Assembly (NCBI GenBank): GCA_013297865.1
Contig: JAAFIP010000002.1
Coordinates: 351,085-415,084, forward strand
Reading direction: 5' to 3'
DNA: 64,000 bases
Source of the DNA: Polaromonas sp.
GTDB taxonomy: Bacteria; Pseudomonadota; Gammaproteobacteria; Burkholderiales; Burkholderiaceae_C
Of this stretch, positions 54,441 to 63,638 are shown in pieces (positions within the stretch are counted from its first letter, which is position 1; each line of letters starts with the position of its first letter). The notes beneath the pieces are model-generated. The model was not told the origin of the DNA, made no database searches, and was given only the letters and a program-made list of their open reading frames with translations. The position numbers were made by a program, and so were the translations under genes.

Positions 54441-55289
54441 ATGTTGACCAAGGCGCAACAACAGGGTTTTCTGGACAACGGCTATTTGGCCCTGCCGGGC
54501 TTCAAATCTGCCGCAGACATAGCCGCCTTGCGCCAGCGCGCAGCGCAGATCGTGCAGGCGTTTGATCCCTTGCAAAACAGGGCAGTGTTCAGCACCAAGG
54601 AGCAGGACCGGTCGGTCGATGACTACTTCATGGGCTCGGCCAGTACAGTGCGCTGTTTTCTGGAAGAAGAGGCCTTTGCAGAGAACGGACAGCTCAGGCA
54701 AGACAAGTCGCTGTCCATCAACAAAATTGGCCATGCCATGCACGATCTGGACCCGGTGTTTGACAAGTTTTCCCGAGGCCCTGCCTTGGCTGCGCTGGCG
54801 GCGGATATCGGGCTGCAGCAGCCGCAGATCTGGCAGTCCATGTACATTTTCAAGCAGCCAGGTATTGGCGGGGAGGTGCGCTGGCACCAGGACGCTACGT
54901 TCTTCGAAACCCAGCCCATCAGCGTGACCACGTTTTGGTTTGCGCTGGAGGATGCGAGCGTAACTAACGGCTGCCTGTGGGTGGAGCCTGGCGGCCATCG
55001 CGGGCCCTTGCGCGAGCGCTTTGTAACCAGCAGCAGCCCATCGGCCACTGCAGCCCGTATTGAACCACTGGATGCCACGCCCTGGCCCGATGAGCGCACC
55101 GCCGTGCCGCTGGAGGTGAGCGCAGGCACCTTGGTACTGCTGCATGGCCTGCTGCCCCACTACAGCGCACCCAACCGCTCTGCCGTGTCACGCCATGCCT
55201 ATACGCTGCATGTGACCGACGGACGAAGCCAGTATTCAGCGCGCAATTGGCTGCAGCGCAGCAGCGACTTTCCGGTGCGGGGGTTTTGA
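54441..55289 (+). CDS. Phytanoyl-CoA dioxygenase (PhyH)-family protein
   Basis: The start ATG at 54441 lies 23 bp after pmbA. The 282-residue product is a non-haem Fe(II)/2-oxoglutarate oxygenase fold. The metal ligands are probably His and Asp in RWHQDATFF and a distal His in LLHGLLPHYSAPN, with the cosubstrate-binding Arg in SRHAYTLHV. The substrate is unknown; it is probably co-transcribed with pmbA. Confidence 0.88.
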   Translation: MLTKAQQQGFLDNGYLALPGFKSAADIAALRQRAAQIVQAFDPLQNRAVFSTKEQDRSVDDYFMGSASTVRCFLEEEAFAENGQLRQDKSLSINKIGHAMHDLDPVFDKFSRGPALAALAADIGLQQPQIWQSMYIFKQPGIGGEVRWHQDATFFETQPISVTTFWFALEDASVTNGCLWVEPGGHRGPLRERFVTSSSPSATAARIEPLDATPWPDERTAVPLEVSAGTLVLLHGLLPHYSAPNRSAVSRHAYTLHVTDGRSQYSARNWLQRSSDFPVRGF

Positions 55290-55330
55290 TGGCCTGGCGT
55301 GGTGCGTAGCACTCGCCGCGTTTGAATAGC

Positions 55331-55777
55331 CTAGCCCGCCAGCGCTGCCTTGACGGCGCCAGAGACTTGCCCCATATCGGCCTTGCCCGCCAGTTTGGTC
55401 TTGGCAGCCCCCATCACTTTACCCATGTCGCCAGGGCCCGAGGCGCCCAGCTCGGCCACGATCTTTTTCACCTCTGCCAGCACCTCATCAGCGCTCAAGC
55501 GTGCTGGCAAATACGCCTGCAGCACGGTAATTTCGGTAGCTTCCTTGTCGGCCATGTCCTTGCGGTCGGCCTTGGTGAAGGCGTCGATACTGTCTTTGCG
55601 CTGCTTGATCATCTTGTCGATGATGGCGATCACCAGGGTGTCGTCCAGCTCCACGCGCTCGTCCACTTCTTTTTGCTTCATGGCGGCCAGCAGCAGGCGG
55701 ATGGTGCCCAGGCGCTCGCTGTCCTTGGCGCGCATGGCGGTTTTCATGTCTTCATTGATCTGGATTTTGAGGGACAT
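55331..55777 (-). CDS. yqeY: YqeY/GatB-like domain protein
   Basis: This 148-residue helical protein resembles the tRNA-binding tail domain of GatB. The pattern is MSLKIQINEDMKTAMRAKD and the closing GDMGKVMGAAKTKLAGKAD. It is usually the gene right after rpsU. Here rpsU lies on the same strand about 2.8 kb upstream, with a copper-related cluster in between. Confidence 0.93.
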   Translation of the reverse strand: MSLKIQINEDMKTAMRAKDSERLGTIRLLLAAMKQKEVDERVELDDTLVIAIIDKMIKQRKDSIDAFTKADRKDMADKEATEITVLQAYLPARLSADEVLAEVKKIVAELGASGPGDMGKVMGAAKTKLAGKADMGQVSGAVKAALAG

Positions 55778-55800
55778 AGCGATCTACCTGGTAGTAAAAC

Positions 55801-55829
55801 AAAAAGAGCGCCCATTGTAGAGCGCTCGG
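55801..55829 (-). terminator. Rho-independent terminator after the PCu(A)C gene
   Basis: On the minus strand GAGCGC and GCGCTC pair around a 10-base loop and are followed by TTTTTG. It ends the copper-related transcript before yqeY. Confidence 0.8.
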
Positions 55830-55849
55830 GGCTGGAGTGCGGCAGCGGC

Positions 55850-56353
55850 TCAGTGCTTGTGCGCGCCGCCGTGACCGGCGTGGGGGTCGGCGGCCCCTGT
55901 AGCTGAGCCAGCGCCTGCAGGTGCGCGGGCAGACACGGGCACCTTCAGCTCCAGCTTGCTGTCTTTGCCCGCCTTGTCCTTGAACAGCAGGGTCACGGGT
56001 ACCGTGGTGTCCTTGGGCAGGGCCTGTTTCAGGTCCAGCAGCATCAGGTGCAGCCCGCCGGGCTTGAGCTCGACGGTTTTGCCCGCGGGCAGATCCAGCC
56101 CGCCGGGCAGGGCACGCATTTTCATGACATCGCCCTCCATCTTCATCTCATGCACCTCGCCCACGCCTGCCACCGGCGAGCTGACGCCCACCAGCTTCAT
56201 GTCCTGGGCAGCGGTAATCTTCATAAACCCGCCAGTGCCCTGCTGGCCCTCCACCGCGGTGCGCACCCAGGCGCCTTCGACTTTGACGGATTGGGCATAC
56301 ACCGTGCTGGCCAGCAGCATGGCTGCGATACCGATGATTTTGATATTCATCAT
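55850..56353 (-). CDS. Periplasmic copper chaperone PCu(A)C
   Basis: The 167-residue product has a signal peptide ending at VYAQ (about residue 21). The copper-binding pattern H-x-M-x(n)-H-x-M is seen in HEMKMEGDVMKMRALPGG and LHLML. The C-terminus is His-rich (DPHAGHGGAHKH) and may bind more copper. Members deliver Cu(I) to cytochrome oxidase assembly. It is the last gene of a four-gene copper-type cluster. Confidence 0.93.
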   Translation of the reverse strand: MMNIKIIGIAAMLLASTVYAQSVKVEGAWVRTAVEGQQGTGGFMKITAAQDMKLVGVSSPVAGVGEVHEMKMEGDVMKMRALPGGLDLPAGKTVELKPGGLHLMLLDLKQALPKDTTVPVTLLFKDKAGKDSKLELKVPVSARAPAGAGSATGAADPHAGHGGAHKH

Positions 56354-56372
56354 GTTTCCTTTGAAAATGCAT

Positions 56373-57257
56373 TTATGAGGTTGCTGCTTTGGACTGCTTG
56401 AGGACGGTGCTGGTTTGGGCTACAAATCCTGCAAACATAGTGTTGAGCATGTCGTGTACAGCTGCGGGGGCTGTCTGGGTTGTTCCTGCGTTCAAATGTG
56501 GTTGAGGTGCATATTCGGCGAGCAGTTGTACTCCTTGGGCATAGCTCGTATCACGTAATAGCTCCACTATAGACAAACCAAAGTCTAAACCTGCGCTGAC
56601 ACCAGCGCCCGTGATGCGGTTACGGTCACATACAACGCGTTGGTCTACTGGCTTTGCACCTACATATTTTAGTAAATCACGGGTGATCCAGTGTGATGTA
56701 GCTTGATAACCCTTGAGCAGGCCTGCAGCGCCCAACACCAGCGATCCAGTGCAGACACTGGTTACCAGCTTGGCACGGGAACCACGGTCAGCAACAAATG
56801 CCAGCGTGCGCTCATCCTTGATGGCTTGGAGCGTGCCCACAGTTCCGCCCGGTACAAACAGGATATCAAGATTTTCAGGGCAATCATCAAAAGTCTTTGA
56901 AGGTAAAAACACCAGCTCTGTATCGCTTCTGACAGGGTCAAGTGTCTTGGCAACGATATGCACTTTGGCCCCCATCATGCTGGCCAGCATGTACTGCGGG
57001 CCCACCATATCAAGCGCCGTGAACTGGGGATAGATCATCATCGCGATCTGTTCGTTGCCCCGCCAGCTGGCAGGGGCTGAGCGCATATCATGGCCGGTAG
57101 CTTCGGGTTTGGACACCGTAGTATCTGACGATGCAGCGCCAGAGCTGGTCTGTGCCTGCACAGACGATAACAGGCCAGGCATCACTGCCATAGCACCTGC
57201 CAGCGCCTGCACAAATTCACGGCGCAGCTTGCGTGCGTTGTGGTTTGGTGGGTTCAT
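56373..57257 (-). CDS. Exported DJ-1/PfpI-family protein (isonitrile hydratase-like)
   Basis: The start at 57257 gives a Tat-like or long Sec signal (RKLRREFVQALAGAMAVMPG). The 294-residue product contains the DJ-1 fold at about 85-260 with the nucleophile Cys in TSVCTGSLVLGAAGLL and the preceding LDILFVPGG. GARASH-type follow-on ATSHW is present. An exported member of this family inside a copper cluster is unusual. The substrate is unknown. Confidence 0.85.
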   Translation of the reverse strand: MNPPNHNARKLRREFVQALAGAMAVMPGLLSSVQAQTSSGAASSDTTVSKPEATGHDMRSAPASWRGNEQIAMMIYPQFTALDMVGPQYMLASMMGAKVHIVAKTLDPVRSDTELVFLPSKTFDDCPENLDILFVPGGTVGTLQAIKDERTLAFVADRGSRAKLVTSVCTGSLVLGAAGLLKGYQATSHWITRDLLKYVGAKPVDQRVVCDRNRITGAGVSAGLDFGLSIVELLRDTSYAQGVQLLAEYAPQPHLNAGTTQTAPAAVHDMLNTMFAGFVAQTSTVLKQSKAATS

Positions 57258-57279
57258 GGTGAATCCTTTGAACAGCAAG

Positions 57280-57852
57280 TCAATGTTTATGCTCGCTAGC
57301 TTTAGCTGGCGTGGCTGGCGCAGGGGCAGTGACATTGAGCAAGGCGGCTGGGAATTTCAGGCCTTTGGTAGAGATACCGGAGGCGGGCACTTCCACCCAG
57401 GCGTTTTGCCCGGTCTTGTCGGCGTCTTTGCACAGCTGCGTAACTTTGAACCACAGAGGACCAGCTGTTTCGGGGGCTTTGCCGCGCAGCACAAATTCAT
57501 CGTACTGGTCGTCGCCCAGATACGTCTCGCGGGCCGTGGCGGTCCAGGTAACCACGCTCACGTCTTCGGTGACGAGTTTGCCGTGGTTGTCATAAGGTTT
57601 GGCCAGCTTGGCGCGTTGCACGGCCAGTGTCCAGCCTGGCTTGGGCATGGGTTTGGCGCCCTGAAAGCCATCGGGCACCTCTGCGCGCAGCACTGCAGTG
57701 GGCAGGCCATCGCAGCCGTGGCCTACACGCAGGGTGGCTTTGGTATAGGCACCGGTTTCTGCCTGGGGCTGTTCGAGGGTGACGTGGGCCAGCGCTGCGC
57801 TGCCAAGGCCAAGCGTGGCTGCGCTGAGGAGAAAAATAAAGGGTTTGAACAT
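57280..57852 (-). CDS. YcnI-family copper-binding protein (DUF1775)
   Basis: The start at 57852 gives a 190-residue product whose signal peptide is cleaved at ALA|HVTLEQ, leaving an N-terminal His, the known Cu(II) ligand in this family. The domain has the characteristic VGHGCDGLPTAVLRAEVPDGF and PGWTL blocks. It lies 22 bp upstream of the DJ-1 gene and should work with PCu(A)C in copper handling. Confidence 0.93.
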   Translation of the reverse strand: MFKPFIFLLSAATLGLGSAALAHVTLEQPQAETGAYTKATLRVGHGCDGLPTAVLRAEVPDGFQGAKPMPKPGWTLAVQRAKLAKPYDNHGKLVTEDVSVVTWTATARETYLGDDQYDEFVLRGKAPETAGPLWFKVTQLCKDADKTGQNAWVEVPASGISTKGLKFPAALLNVTAPAPATPAKASEHKH

Positions 57853-57930
57853 GATCAATCTGCCAATGTGTGTGCCCCATGCCGCGCTATCAGTGCGCGT
57901 AGCATGCAAGGCGAAAATTGAAGGGATATA

Positions 57931-57983
57931 GGCTGCCAGCCCAATAGAGTATCGCGGGAGCAGCTATAAAAATAGTAGTAATG
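57931..57983 (+). repeat. Dispersed structured repeat, copy G (intergenic)
   Basis: It reads GGCTGCCAGCCC, then CAATAGAGTATCGCGGGAGC, then GCTAT with an altered 3' arm (GTAG). It sits between the DUF2946 and YcnI genes, is noncoding, and keeps the TAG of the core. Confidence 0.9.
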
Positions 57984-57984
57984 A

Positions 57985-58353
57985 CTACAGGGAAGGGGGG
58001 CCGCGCGCTGGCGGCGGGGCTGCGCTGACGGTGACTGCACGCGCTGCGGGCAGGGCCTGCGTGGTGTAGCTCAGGGGGGGGGGTGGTCTGATGGCTGCTG
58101 CGCTGGCAGGCGGCGGCGCGCTGGCCAGCGTGCACAGGGCGCAGTCCAGGCCGTGGGCCTGGGTGGGCTGCGATCCATCCTCAGACGTGACCAGCAGCTT
58201 CATGATGCCGCTGCCGCTGCACAGCAGCTCCATGCTTTGCGGTTTGACCAGCGGCGATGCCATGGCCGCGCCGAAGGCCAGCATCACCCATAGCATCACC
58301 CAGCGTGCGCGCAGCACGAGGGCGGTGGTAAGCAGGGGAGGTGTGTGGCGCAT
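57985..58353 (-). CDS. DUF2946-type membrane-anchored protein
   Basis: The start at 58353 is chosen; the longer frame upstream overlaps the rpsU terminator. The 122-residue product has one hydrophobic N-terminal segment (about 18-32) and a conserved CxxC pair in HGLDCALCTLA, followed by a Pro/Ala-rich tail. DUF2946 proteins commonly accompany copper-transport genes. It is the first gene of the copper cluster on this strand. Confidence 0.8.
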   Translation of the reverse strand: MRHTPPLLTTALVLRARWVMLWVMLAFGAAMASPLVKPQSMELLCSGSGIMKLLVTSEDGSQPTQAHGLDCALCTLASAPPPASAAAIRPPPPLSYTTQALPAARAVTVSAAPPPARGPPSL

Positions 58354-58466
58354 GGCAAAAACGACTTTAACCCAATTATCCCCAGCCTGTGGGGGCTTGC
58401 AAATAAGACGATCAGACGATGGTGAGATACCACTACAGAAAGTGGTTTTCAGTCGAAAAAGGCGCA

Positions 58467-58498
58467 AAAAAACCGCGCAAGGTTCCCCCGGCGCGGTG
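58467..58498 (-). terminator. Rho-independent terminator after rpsU
   Basis: On the minus strand ACCGCGC and GCGCGGT pair around a GGGGGAACC-type loop, followed by seven T. Confidence 0.9.
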
Positions 58499-58540
58499 TC
58501 GTAGCCTCAGTGCGCAAGGCGCACCGAATGGCCAACGTGC

Positions 58541-58753
58541 TTAGTACAGCTTTTTAGGCAATTGCATGCTGCGAACGCGCTTGTAATGGCGTTTGACGGC
58601 AGCGGCTTTTTTGCGCTTGCGCTCTGCAGTAGGCTTCTCGTAGAACTCGCGGGCGCGCAAGTCGGTCAGCAGGCCGAGTTTTTCAATGGTGCGCTTGAAA
58701 CGGCGCAGAGCCACTTCAAAGGGCTCGTTTTCTTTAACACGAATCGTGGTCAT
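58541..58753 (-). CDS. rpsU: 30S ribosomal protein S21
   Basis: The 70-residue basic protein has the family sequence start [20 protein letters not shown] and the Arg/Lys-rich middle. It binds near the 3' end of 16S rRNA and promotes mRNA binding. It is followed by its own terminator. Confidence 0.97.
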   Translation of the reverse strand: MTTIRVKENEPFEVALRRFKRTIEKLGLLTDLRAREFYEKPTAERKRKKAAAVKRHYKRVRSMQLPKKLY

Positions 58754-58935
58754 TTAAGTTGATTAAATAATTGTGCTGGACGCATCAGAAGGTAGATCAA
58801 GCCTTCAACATGTCCGGCGGGGTTCCCCACCTTGAATAATTGCGCAGGCGGCGGGGTTTGCCAGCAAAGCCTTGAATTATAGCTTTTTTGGCCATATTGT
58901 CCAGATTCGGCACTTTTTTGACCTGGTTGCGTCCC

Positions 58936-60291
58936 TTACTTGTCTGCCACGAAATAGGCGGCTATTTCCTGCAGATCGGTCTGTGCCAGCGTTCCGGCCG
59001 AATAGCGCAGCCGCAAAAAGCCCAGAAGGTAGTTGTAACGGGACAGCGCCAGGTCGCGCTTGGCCTCAAAAAACTGCTGCTGGGCGGTCAGGACGTCCAA
59101 GTTGGTGCGCATGCCCCCTTTGACGCTCTTTTGGGTGGCTTCGATCAGCAAACGGGCTGAACTGAGGGATTTTTCAGCGGCTGCTATGCGCGACACCCCG
59201 CTGACGGTCAGGTTGTACTGTTTGCGTAGCTCCACCAGCACCTGGCTGGTTTTGGTGTCCAAGTCGGCCTGGGCTTTCTCATGGTTGGATACGGCCTGGC
59301 TGGTTGCCGCGCTGACCGCCCCCCCTGAATACAGCGGGACATTGAGTTGCACCCCAATGCTGCGGCTGTTGGTGCTTTGGTTGATGGTGTTGGTGGTATC
59401 TGAGCTGTTTTTACTGGCACTGGCCACCAGGTCCAGGCGCGGATAGTGGCCGGCACGGTTTTTGTTGATCTCTTGCAGCGCAATTTCCACGGCATAGCGC
59501 TGCGCGACGATTTCAGGGTTGTTGGCCATCGCGATGTCTTTCCAGGCTTCAAAGCTGGAGGGGTTCATCGGCTTGGCGCGGAAGTCTTCCGATAGCGCGT
59601 CCAGTCGGTCTATATCCTGCCCCACCACAGCAGACAGCGCCAGGCGTGCGTTGACCAGGCCATCGCGCGCCTCCAGCACCTGGGCTTCAGACAGATCGTA
59701 TTTGGCCTGGGTTTCCAGCACTTCGGTTCTGGTGCCTTCGCCGCGTTGGAACAACCGCTCGTTGGCTTGGCGCTGCTCGGCCAATGCGTCGCGTTGGGCT
59801 GTGGCCTGGGCCAACTGGTCTTCGGCATATTTCGCGTTGGAATACAGGTTGACCAGACGCACGATCAGGTCCTGGCTGCGGGCTGAGAACTGCGCATCAC
59901 TGGCATTGGTTTGGGCAATGCCTTGCCGATAACGGGCCTTGCCTTCCAGGTTGATCACAGGCTGGCGCAGCTGCAGTGAGGTGGCTGAGCTGCTGTAGCG
60001 GCGGTTGTCACTGGTGTCGCCTGTTGGGCTGCTGGTGGTGATGTCCGCATGGTTTTTGTTTTTGGAATAGCTGGCAGACACGGTGGGCAGGAGCTGGGCG
60101 CGTCCTATCACCCGAAACTGCTGGGCAGCTTCTTTGTCCAGCAGGGCGGCTCGGTAGGTGGGGTCGTTCCTCAGTGCCAGGTCATAGGCATTGAGCAAAC
60201 CCATGCCATAAGCGTCGTGCTGCTGGCCCAGCGCAGCGATGCAGGCCAACGAGAGCAGAGCCCGGCGGATCGGCAGATCAGTCATCTTCAT
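58936..60291 (-). CDS. TolC-family outer membrane protein of a type I secretion system
   Basis: This 451-residue protein has a signal peptide (about 1-29) and two similar halves of the outer membrane efflux fold, including NDPTYRAALLDKEAAQQ and RVAQRYAVEIAL-type helices and the beta-strand segment QLNVPLYSGG. It forms the outer channel for the HlyD/ABC pair. It overlaps the HlyD gene by 4 bases. Confidence 0.94.
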   Translation of the reverse strand: MKMTDLPIRRALLSLACIAALGQQHDAYGMGLLNAYDLALRNDPTYRAALLDKEAAQQFRVIGRAQLLPTVSASYSKNKNHADITTSSPTGDTSDNRRYSSSATSLQLRQPVINLEGKARYRQGIAQTNASDAQFSARSQDLIVRLVNLYSNAKYAEDQLAQATAQRDALAEQRQANERLFQRGEGTRTEVLETQAKYDLSEAQVLEARDGLVNARLALSAVVGQDIDRLDALSEDFRAKPMNPSSFEAWKDIAMANNPEIVAQRYAVEIALQEINKNRAGHYPRLDLVASASKNSSDTTNTINQSTNSRSIGVQLNVPLYSGGAVSAATSQAVSNHEKAQADLDTKTSQVLVELRKQYNLTVSGVSRIAAAEKSLSSARLLIEATQKSVKGGMRTNLDVLTAQQQFFEAKRDLALSRYNYLLGFLRLRYSAGTLAQTDLQEIAAYFVADK

Positions 60292-61649
60292 TCTTCCGTC
60301 ATGGACATTTTGATGTGGTCGAACACCGGCTTGAGCAGATAGTTCATCATGGTGCGTTCACCGGTTTTGATAAACATTTCTACTGGCATGCCAGGTCGAA
60401 TCTGCAGATTAGCCACCTGCTTCATGCCCTCCGGTGCTACCTTGGCCTTCAGGGTGTAGTAGGGCTGGCCGCTCTTTTCGTCTACCAGCCGGTCGGCCGA
60501 GACCTGGGTGACGATGCCCGGTATATGCGGCGTCAGGTTCTGGTTGAACGCAGTGAACATCAGCTCCACTTTGAGATTAGGGTGCACCTTGTCAATCAGG
60601 TGTACGGGCAGTTGTCCGTCGATCACCAAGGGATCGTCGCTGGGCACGATGTCCATCATGCGAAAGCCAGGCGGGATCACACCACCGTTGGTAAACACAT
60701 TCATGGCCACCACCGTACCGTCCACCGGTGCCTTCACGAGCACGTTATCCAGATCGTAGTCCAGACCTTTGAGCCGGTTGGCAAGGCCATCGGCTTCTTT
60801 CTGGATATCCGACAACTGGGTACGCACCTCTTTTTGGTATTCTTGCTGGCGCTGTAAACGGCGCAGTTTGAACTCCGAGATCTGCCGCACGCCGCGGCCT
60901 ATGTTGCTGGTGTCTTCGGAGATAGCCGTTGTGAGCTGCGCATAGGTGCGCTCCAGCTCGAGCAGGCGATTGCGTGCCACGTAGCCTTCTTTGGCCAGGT
61001 CACGCATGCCATCAAGTTGTTCTTTGAGGAACTGAAGCTGCTGCGTTTTTCCATCGCGTGATTCTTCCAAGCCTTTGTTTTGCTGGATCAGTCCGGCAAT
61101 ATTTTCATCAAACGCTGACAGCTCGCTTTGGATGGCTGATTGCCGTGAGTTGAACAGTTGCTGCTGCAGGCTGATGTTGCCAGCAACCTGGGGGTCTTTT
61201 CTGAGGGCTTCGAGTTTCGGTGGAAAGACGATGCTTGTTCTGCCATCGCGCTCGGCAATCAACCGGGCTTCTGTGCTGCGGGCGCTGTAGTACTGGACGC
61301 GCGCCATTTCAGCATTGACCTTGGCCTGCACAGCGTTCATGCGCACCAGCACGTCACCCGCTTTGACGACAGCGCCTTCTTTCACCAAGATAGCCTCCAC
61401 CGTACCACCGGCAAGATGCTGCACGGCTTTTTTGTTGCCAGCCACGGTGACCGTTCCGCTCAGTGGAACGCCTTTGTCTAGCGGTGCAAAGGATGCCCAT
61501 AGCAAAAACCCGCCGATACCCCCGATGATGATCCACCAACCCAATCGGGTGTGTGATTTGGCGTCGGTGTTCACAGGCTGGGATGCACTTTCCTTCGGGG
61601 CCGCATCCGTGACTGCTGGTGTATTGCTGAAAAAACTCTTCATCTTCAT
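60288..61649 (-). CDS. HlyD-family membrane fusion protein of a type I secretion system
   Basis: This 453-residue adaptor has one N-terminal membrane segment (LGWWIIIGGIGGFLLWASF, about 35-53), a beta-barrel/lipoyl part (VTVAGNKKAVQHLAGGTVEA), a long coiled coil (about 150-290) and a C-terminal half lipoyl (VKAPVDGTVVAMNVFTNG). It bridges the ABC exporter and TolC. It lies 46 bp after the ABC gene. Confidence 0.95.
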   Translation of the reverse strand: MKMKSFFSNTPAVTDAAPKESASQPVNTDAKSHTRLGWWIIIGGIGGFLLWASFAPLDKGVPLSGTVTVAGNKKAVQHLAGGTVEAILVKEGAVVKAGDVLVRMNAVQAKVNAEMARVQYYSARSTEARLIAERDGRTSIVFPPKLEALRKDPQVAGNISLQQQLFNSRQSAIQSELSAFDENIAGLIQQNKGLEESRDGKTQQLQFLKEQLDGMRDLAKEGYVARNRLLELERTYAQLTTAISEDTSNIGRGVRQISEFKLRRLQRQQEYQKEVRTQLSDIQKEADGLANRLKGLDYDLDNVLVKAPVDGTVVAMNVFTNGGVIPPGFRMMDIVPSDDPLVIDGQLPVHLIDKVHPNLKVELMFTAFNQNLTPHIPGIVTQVSADRLVDEKSGQPYYTLKAKVAPEGMKQVANLQIRPGMPVEMFIKTGERTMMNYLLKPVFDHIKMSMTEE

Positions 61650-61695
61650 GCCTACCCTGTTACTGCTTTTTGGACTCGCTGCATTCCATCACTGC

Positions 61696-63459
61696 CTATT
61701 TGCCTGCACCAACTTCTACTGGGGCATTGGCAGCCAGCGCGGTGCCTGGCTTGGCTGGAGCAGCAGCCTGTTGAGCGGCTTTGGCCAAGGTAGCCAGTAC
61801 CTGAGCTGTCGGGCCAAACATCTGTGATGTGCCATCGCGCAGCAACAGCAGTTTGGTCGTGGCGCTCAAAGCACTGTTGCGGTGTGTGATCAATACCAGT
61901 GTTTTACCTCGGGCGCGCAAGTCAAGGATCGCCGCGACCAGGGCCTGTTCTCCTACATCGTCCAGATTGGAGTTGGGCTCATCGAGGACCAGCAGAGAGG
62001 GGTCTCCATACATTGCCCGGGCCAGCCCGATACGCTGCTTTTGTCCACCCGACAATCCCGCGCCACCGTCTCCAAGCGGCGTGTCATAGCCTTGTGGAAG
62101 TTGCAAAATCATCTCGTGCACACCAGTTCGTTTGGCGGCCTGCACGACTTTTTCGGAATCAATCTCGCCAAATCGGGCAATGTTTTCACCTACAGTGCCG
62201 GCAAAGAGTTCAATATCCTGCGGCAGATAGCCAATGTGGGCACCCAACTCATCTTTATTCCACAGATAAATATCGGCTCCGTCCAGACGAACCTTGCCCA
62301 TTCCAGCAGGCCACACGCCTACTAAAAGGCGTGCCAGGGTAGATTTGCCCGCCCCGCTAGGGCCAATCACACCCAATACATCGCCGGGCGTCAGGGCAAA
62401 GCTGAGGTTTTTGATCACTACTGACGTAGAGCCCGGAGGTGCTGCACTGACGGCCTCCAAAGCGACCTGGCCCAACGGTTTGGGCAGTGGCATGCCCTTC
62501 TCGCGCGGCGGATTGGCGGCCAGCAGTTCACACAGGCGTTTGTACGCGCTGTGGGTGCTGCTCCAGGTTTTCCACACGCCAATGAGCTGCTCGACCGGAT
62601 TCAAGGTGCGGCCCATCAGAATGGAAGACACGATCATCATGCCGCCGCTGATCTTGCCATCCAGCACCAGCAAGGCACCAAAACCCAAAATGAGCGATTG
62701 CAGTGAGGTACGGAAAAACTTGGTACATGCCCCAATAATGCCGGCCTTCTCGCTGGCCTCAGCCTGCAATTGCAGAAACCGGCCATGCAGCTTGAACCAG
62801 CGTGCCATCAGGTTAGGCAGCATGCCCATGGCCTCTATCACTTCGGCGTTGCGCAGGTTGTTGGTGGCCAGGTTGCCAGCGGCAATAGACATGCCACTGG
62901 CTTCGGCCATCGGCTTTTTGGACACTACTTCGTTCACATAGGCCAGGGCAATCAAGATGATGGTGCCGCACAGAGCAAAAACGCCCAGATTGACGTTGAA
63001 AAGAAAAATCACCGCGAGATAGATTGGAAACCAGGGAGCGTCAAAGAACGCAAACAGGGCATTACCCGTTAAAAACTGCCGCACAGTGGTTAAATCCTGC
63101 AAGGCTTGGCCTGCATTGCCGCCTGCTTTTTTAAGATTTTGCTCGAACGCAGCGGTGTAGATGCGCTTGTTGATTTTCATGTCCAACTGCGCGCCCACAC
63201 GGATCAGAATAAAGCTGCGCACAAACTCCAGCGCACTCATGAAGACATAAGCACCCAAAACCATCAAAGTCAGCATGAGCAGCGTAGTTTCGTTACGGCT
63301 TGCCAGCACGCGGTCGTACACCTGCAGCATGTACAGGGAAGGCACCAAAAGCATCAAGTTGATGATGGCACTGAAAATACCCACAGTACGAAACGCACCC
63401 TTGAACTCCGCCAATGCTTGCGCGATTTCGTTTGCGGGTGGCTTAAATAGGGCAATCAT
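61696..63459 (-). CDS. Type I secretion ABC permease/ATPase (PrtD family)
   Basis: This is a 587-residue exporter half-transporter. About six membrane segments lie at 20-310, then the ATPase with Walker A GPSGAGKST, signature LSGGQKQRIGLARA and Walker B LLVLDEPNSNLDD. There is no N-terminal peptidase or peptidase-like domain, which fits the PrtD/LipB branch that exports RTX proteins with uncleaved C-terminal signals. Confidence 0.95.
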   Translation of the reverse strand: MIALFKPPANEIAQALAEFKGAFRTVGIFSAIINLMLLVPSLYMLQVYDRVLASRNETTLLMLTLMVLGAYVFMSALEFVRSFILIRVGAQLDMKINKRIYTAAFEQNLKKAGGNAGQALQDLTTVRQFLTGNALFAFFDAPWFPIYLAVIFLFNVNLGVFALCGTIILIALAYVNEVVSKKPMAEASGMSIAAGNLATNNLRNAEVIEAMGMLPNLMARWFKLHGRFLQLQAEASEKAGIIGACTKFFRTSLQSLILGFGALLVLDGKISGGMMIVSSILMGRTLNPVEQLIGVWKTWSSTHSAYKRLCELLAANPPREKGMPLPKPLGQVALEAVSAAPPGSTSVVIKNLSFALTPGDVLGVIGPSGAGKSTLARLLVGVWPAGMGKVRLDGADIYLWNKDELGAHIGYLPQDIELFAGTVGENIARFGEIDSEKVVQAAKRTGVHEMILQLPQGYDTPLGDGGAGLSGGQKQRIGLARAMYGDPSLLVLDEPNSNLDDVGEQALVAAILDLRARGKTLVLITHRNSALSATTKLLLLRDGTSQMFGPTAQVLATLAKAAQQAAAPAKPGTALAANAPVEVGAGK

Positions 63460-63565
63460 GGGGAGAAAAGTACATTAGGGGGCAGATATAGCTGGCAACG
63501 CTTCATCGTAAGCCATTGAATTCAAACAATATACACGGGCAAACACGGGTGTTATCCAGGGCAAT

Positions 63566-63597
63566 AAAAAGCCTCCGCCTGGCTGGCGGAGGCTTCC
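63566..63597 (-). terminator. Rho-independent terminator after the RTX gene
   Basis: On the minus strand AAGCCTCCGCC and GGCGGAGGCTT pair around a short CAGCCA-type loop, followed by TTTTATT. It separates the substrate gene from the secretion genes. Confidence 0.92.
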
Positions 63598-63638
63598 AAA
63601 TACGCTGGAAACAGGCCAGCCAGTTGCAGTCAGCTCTT

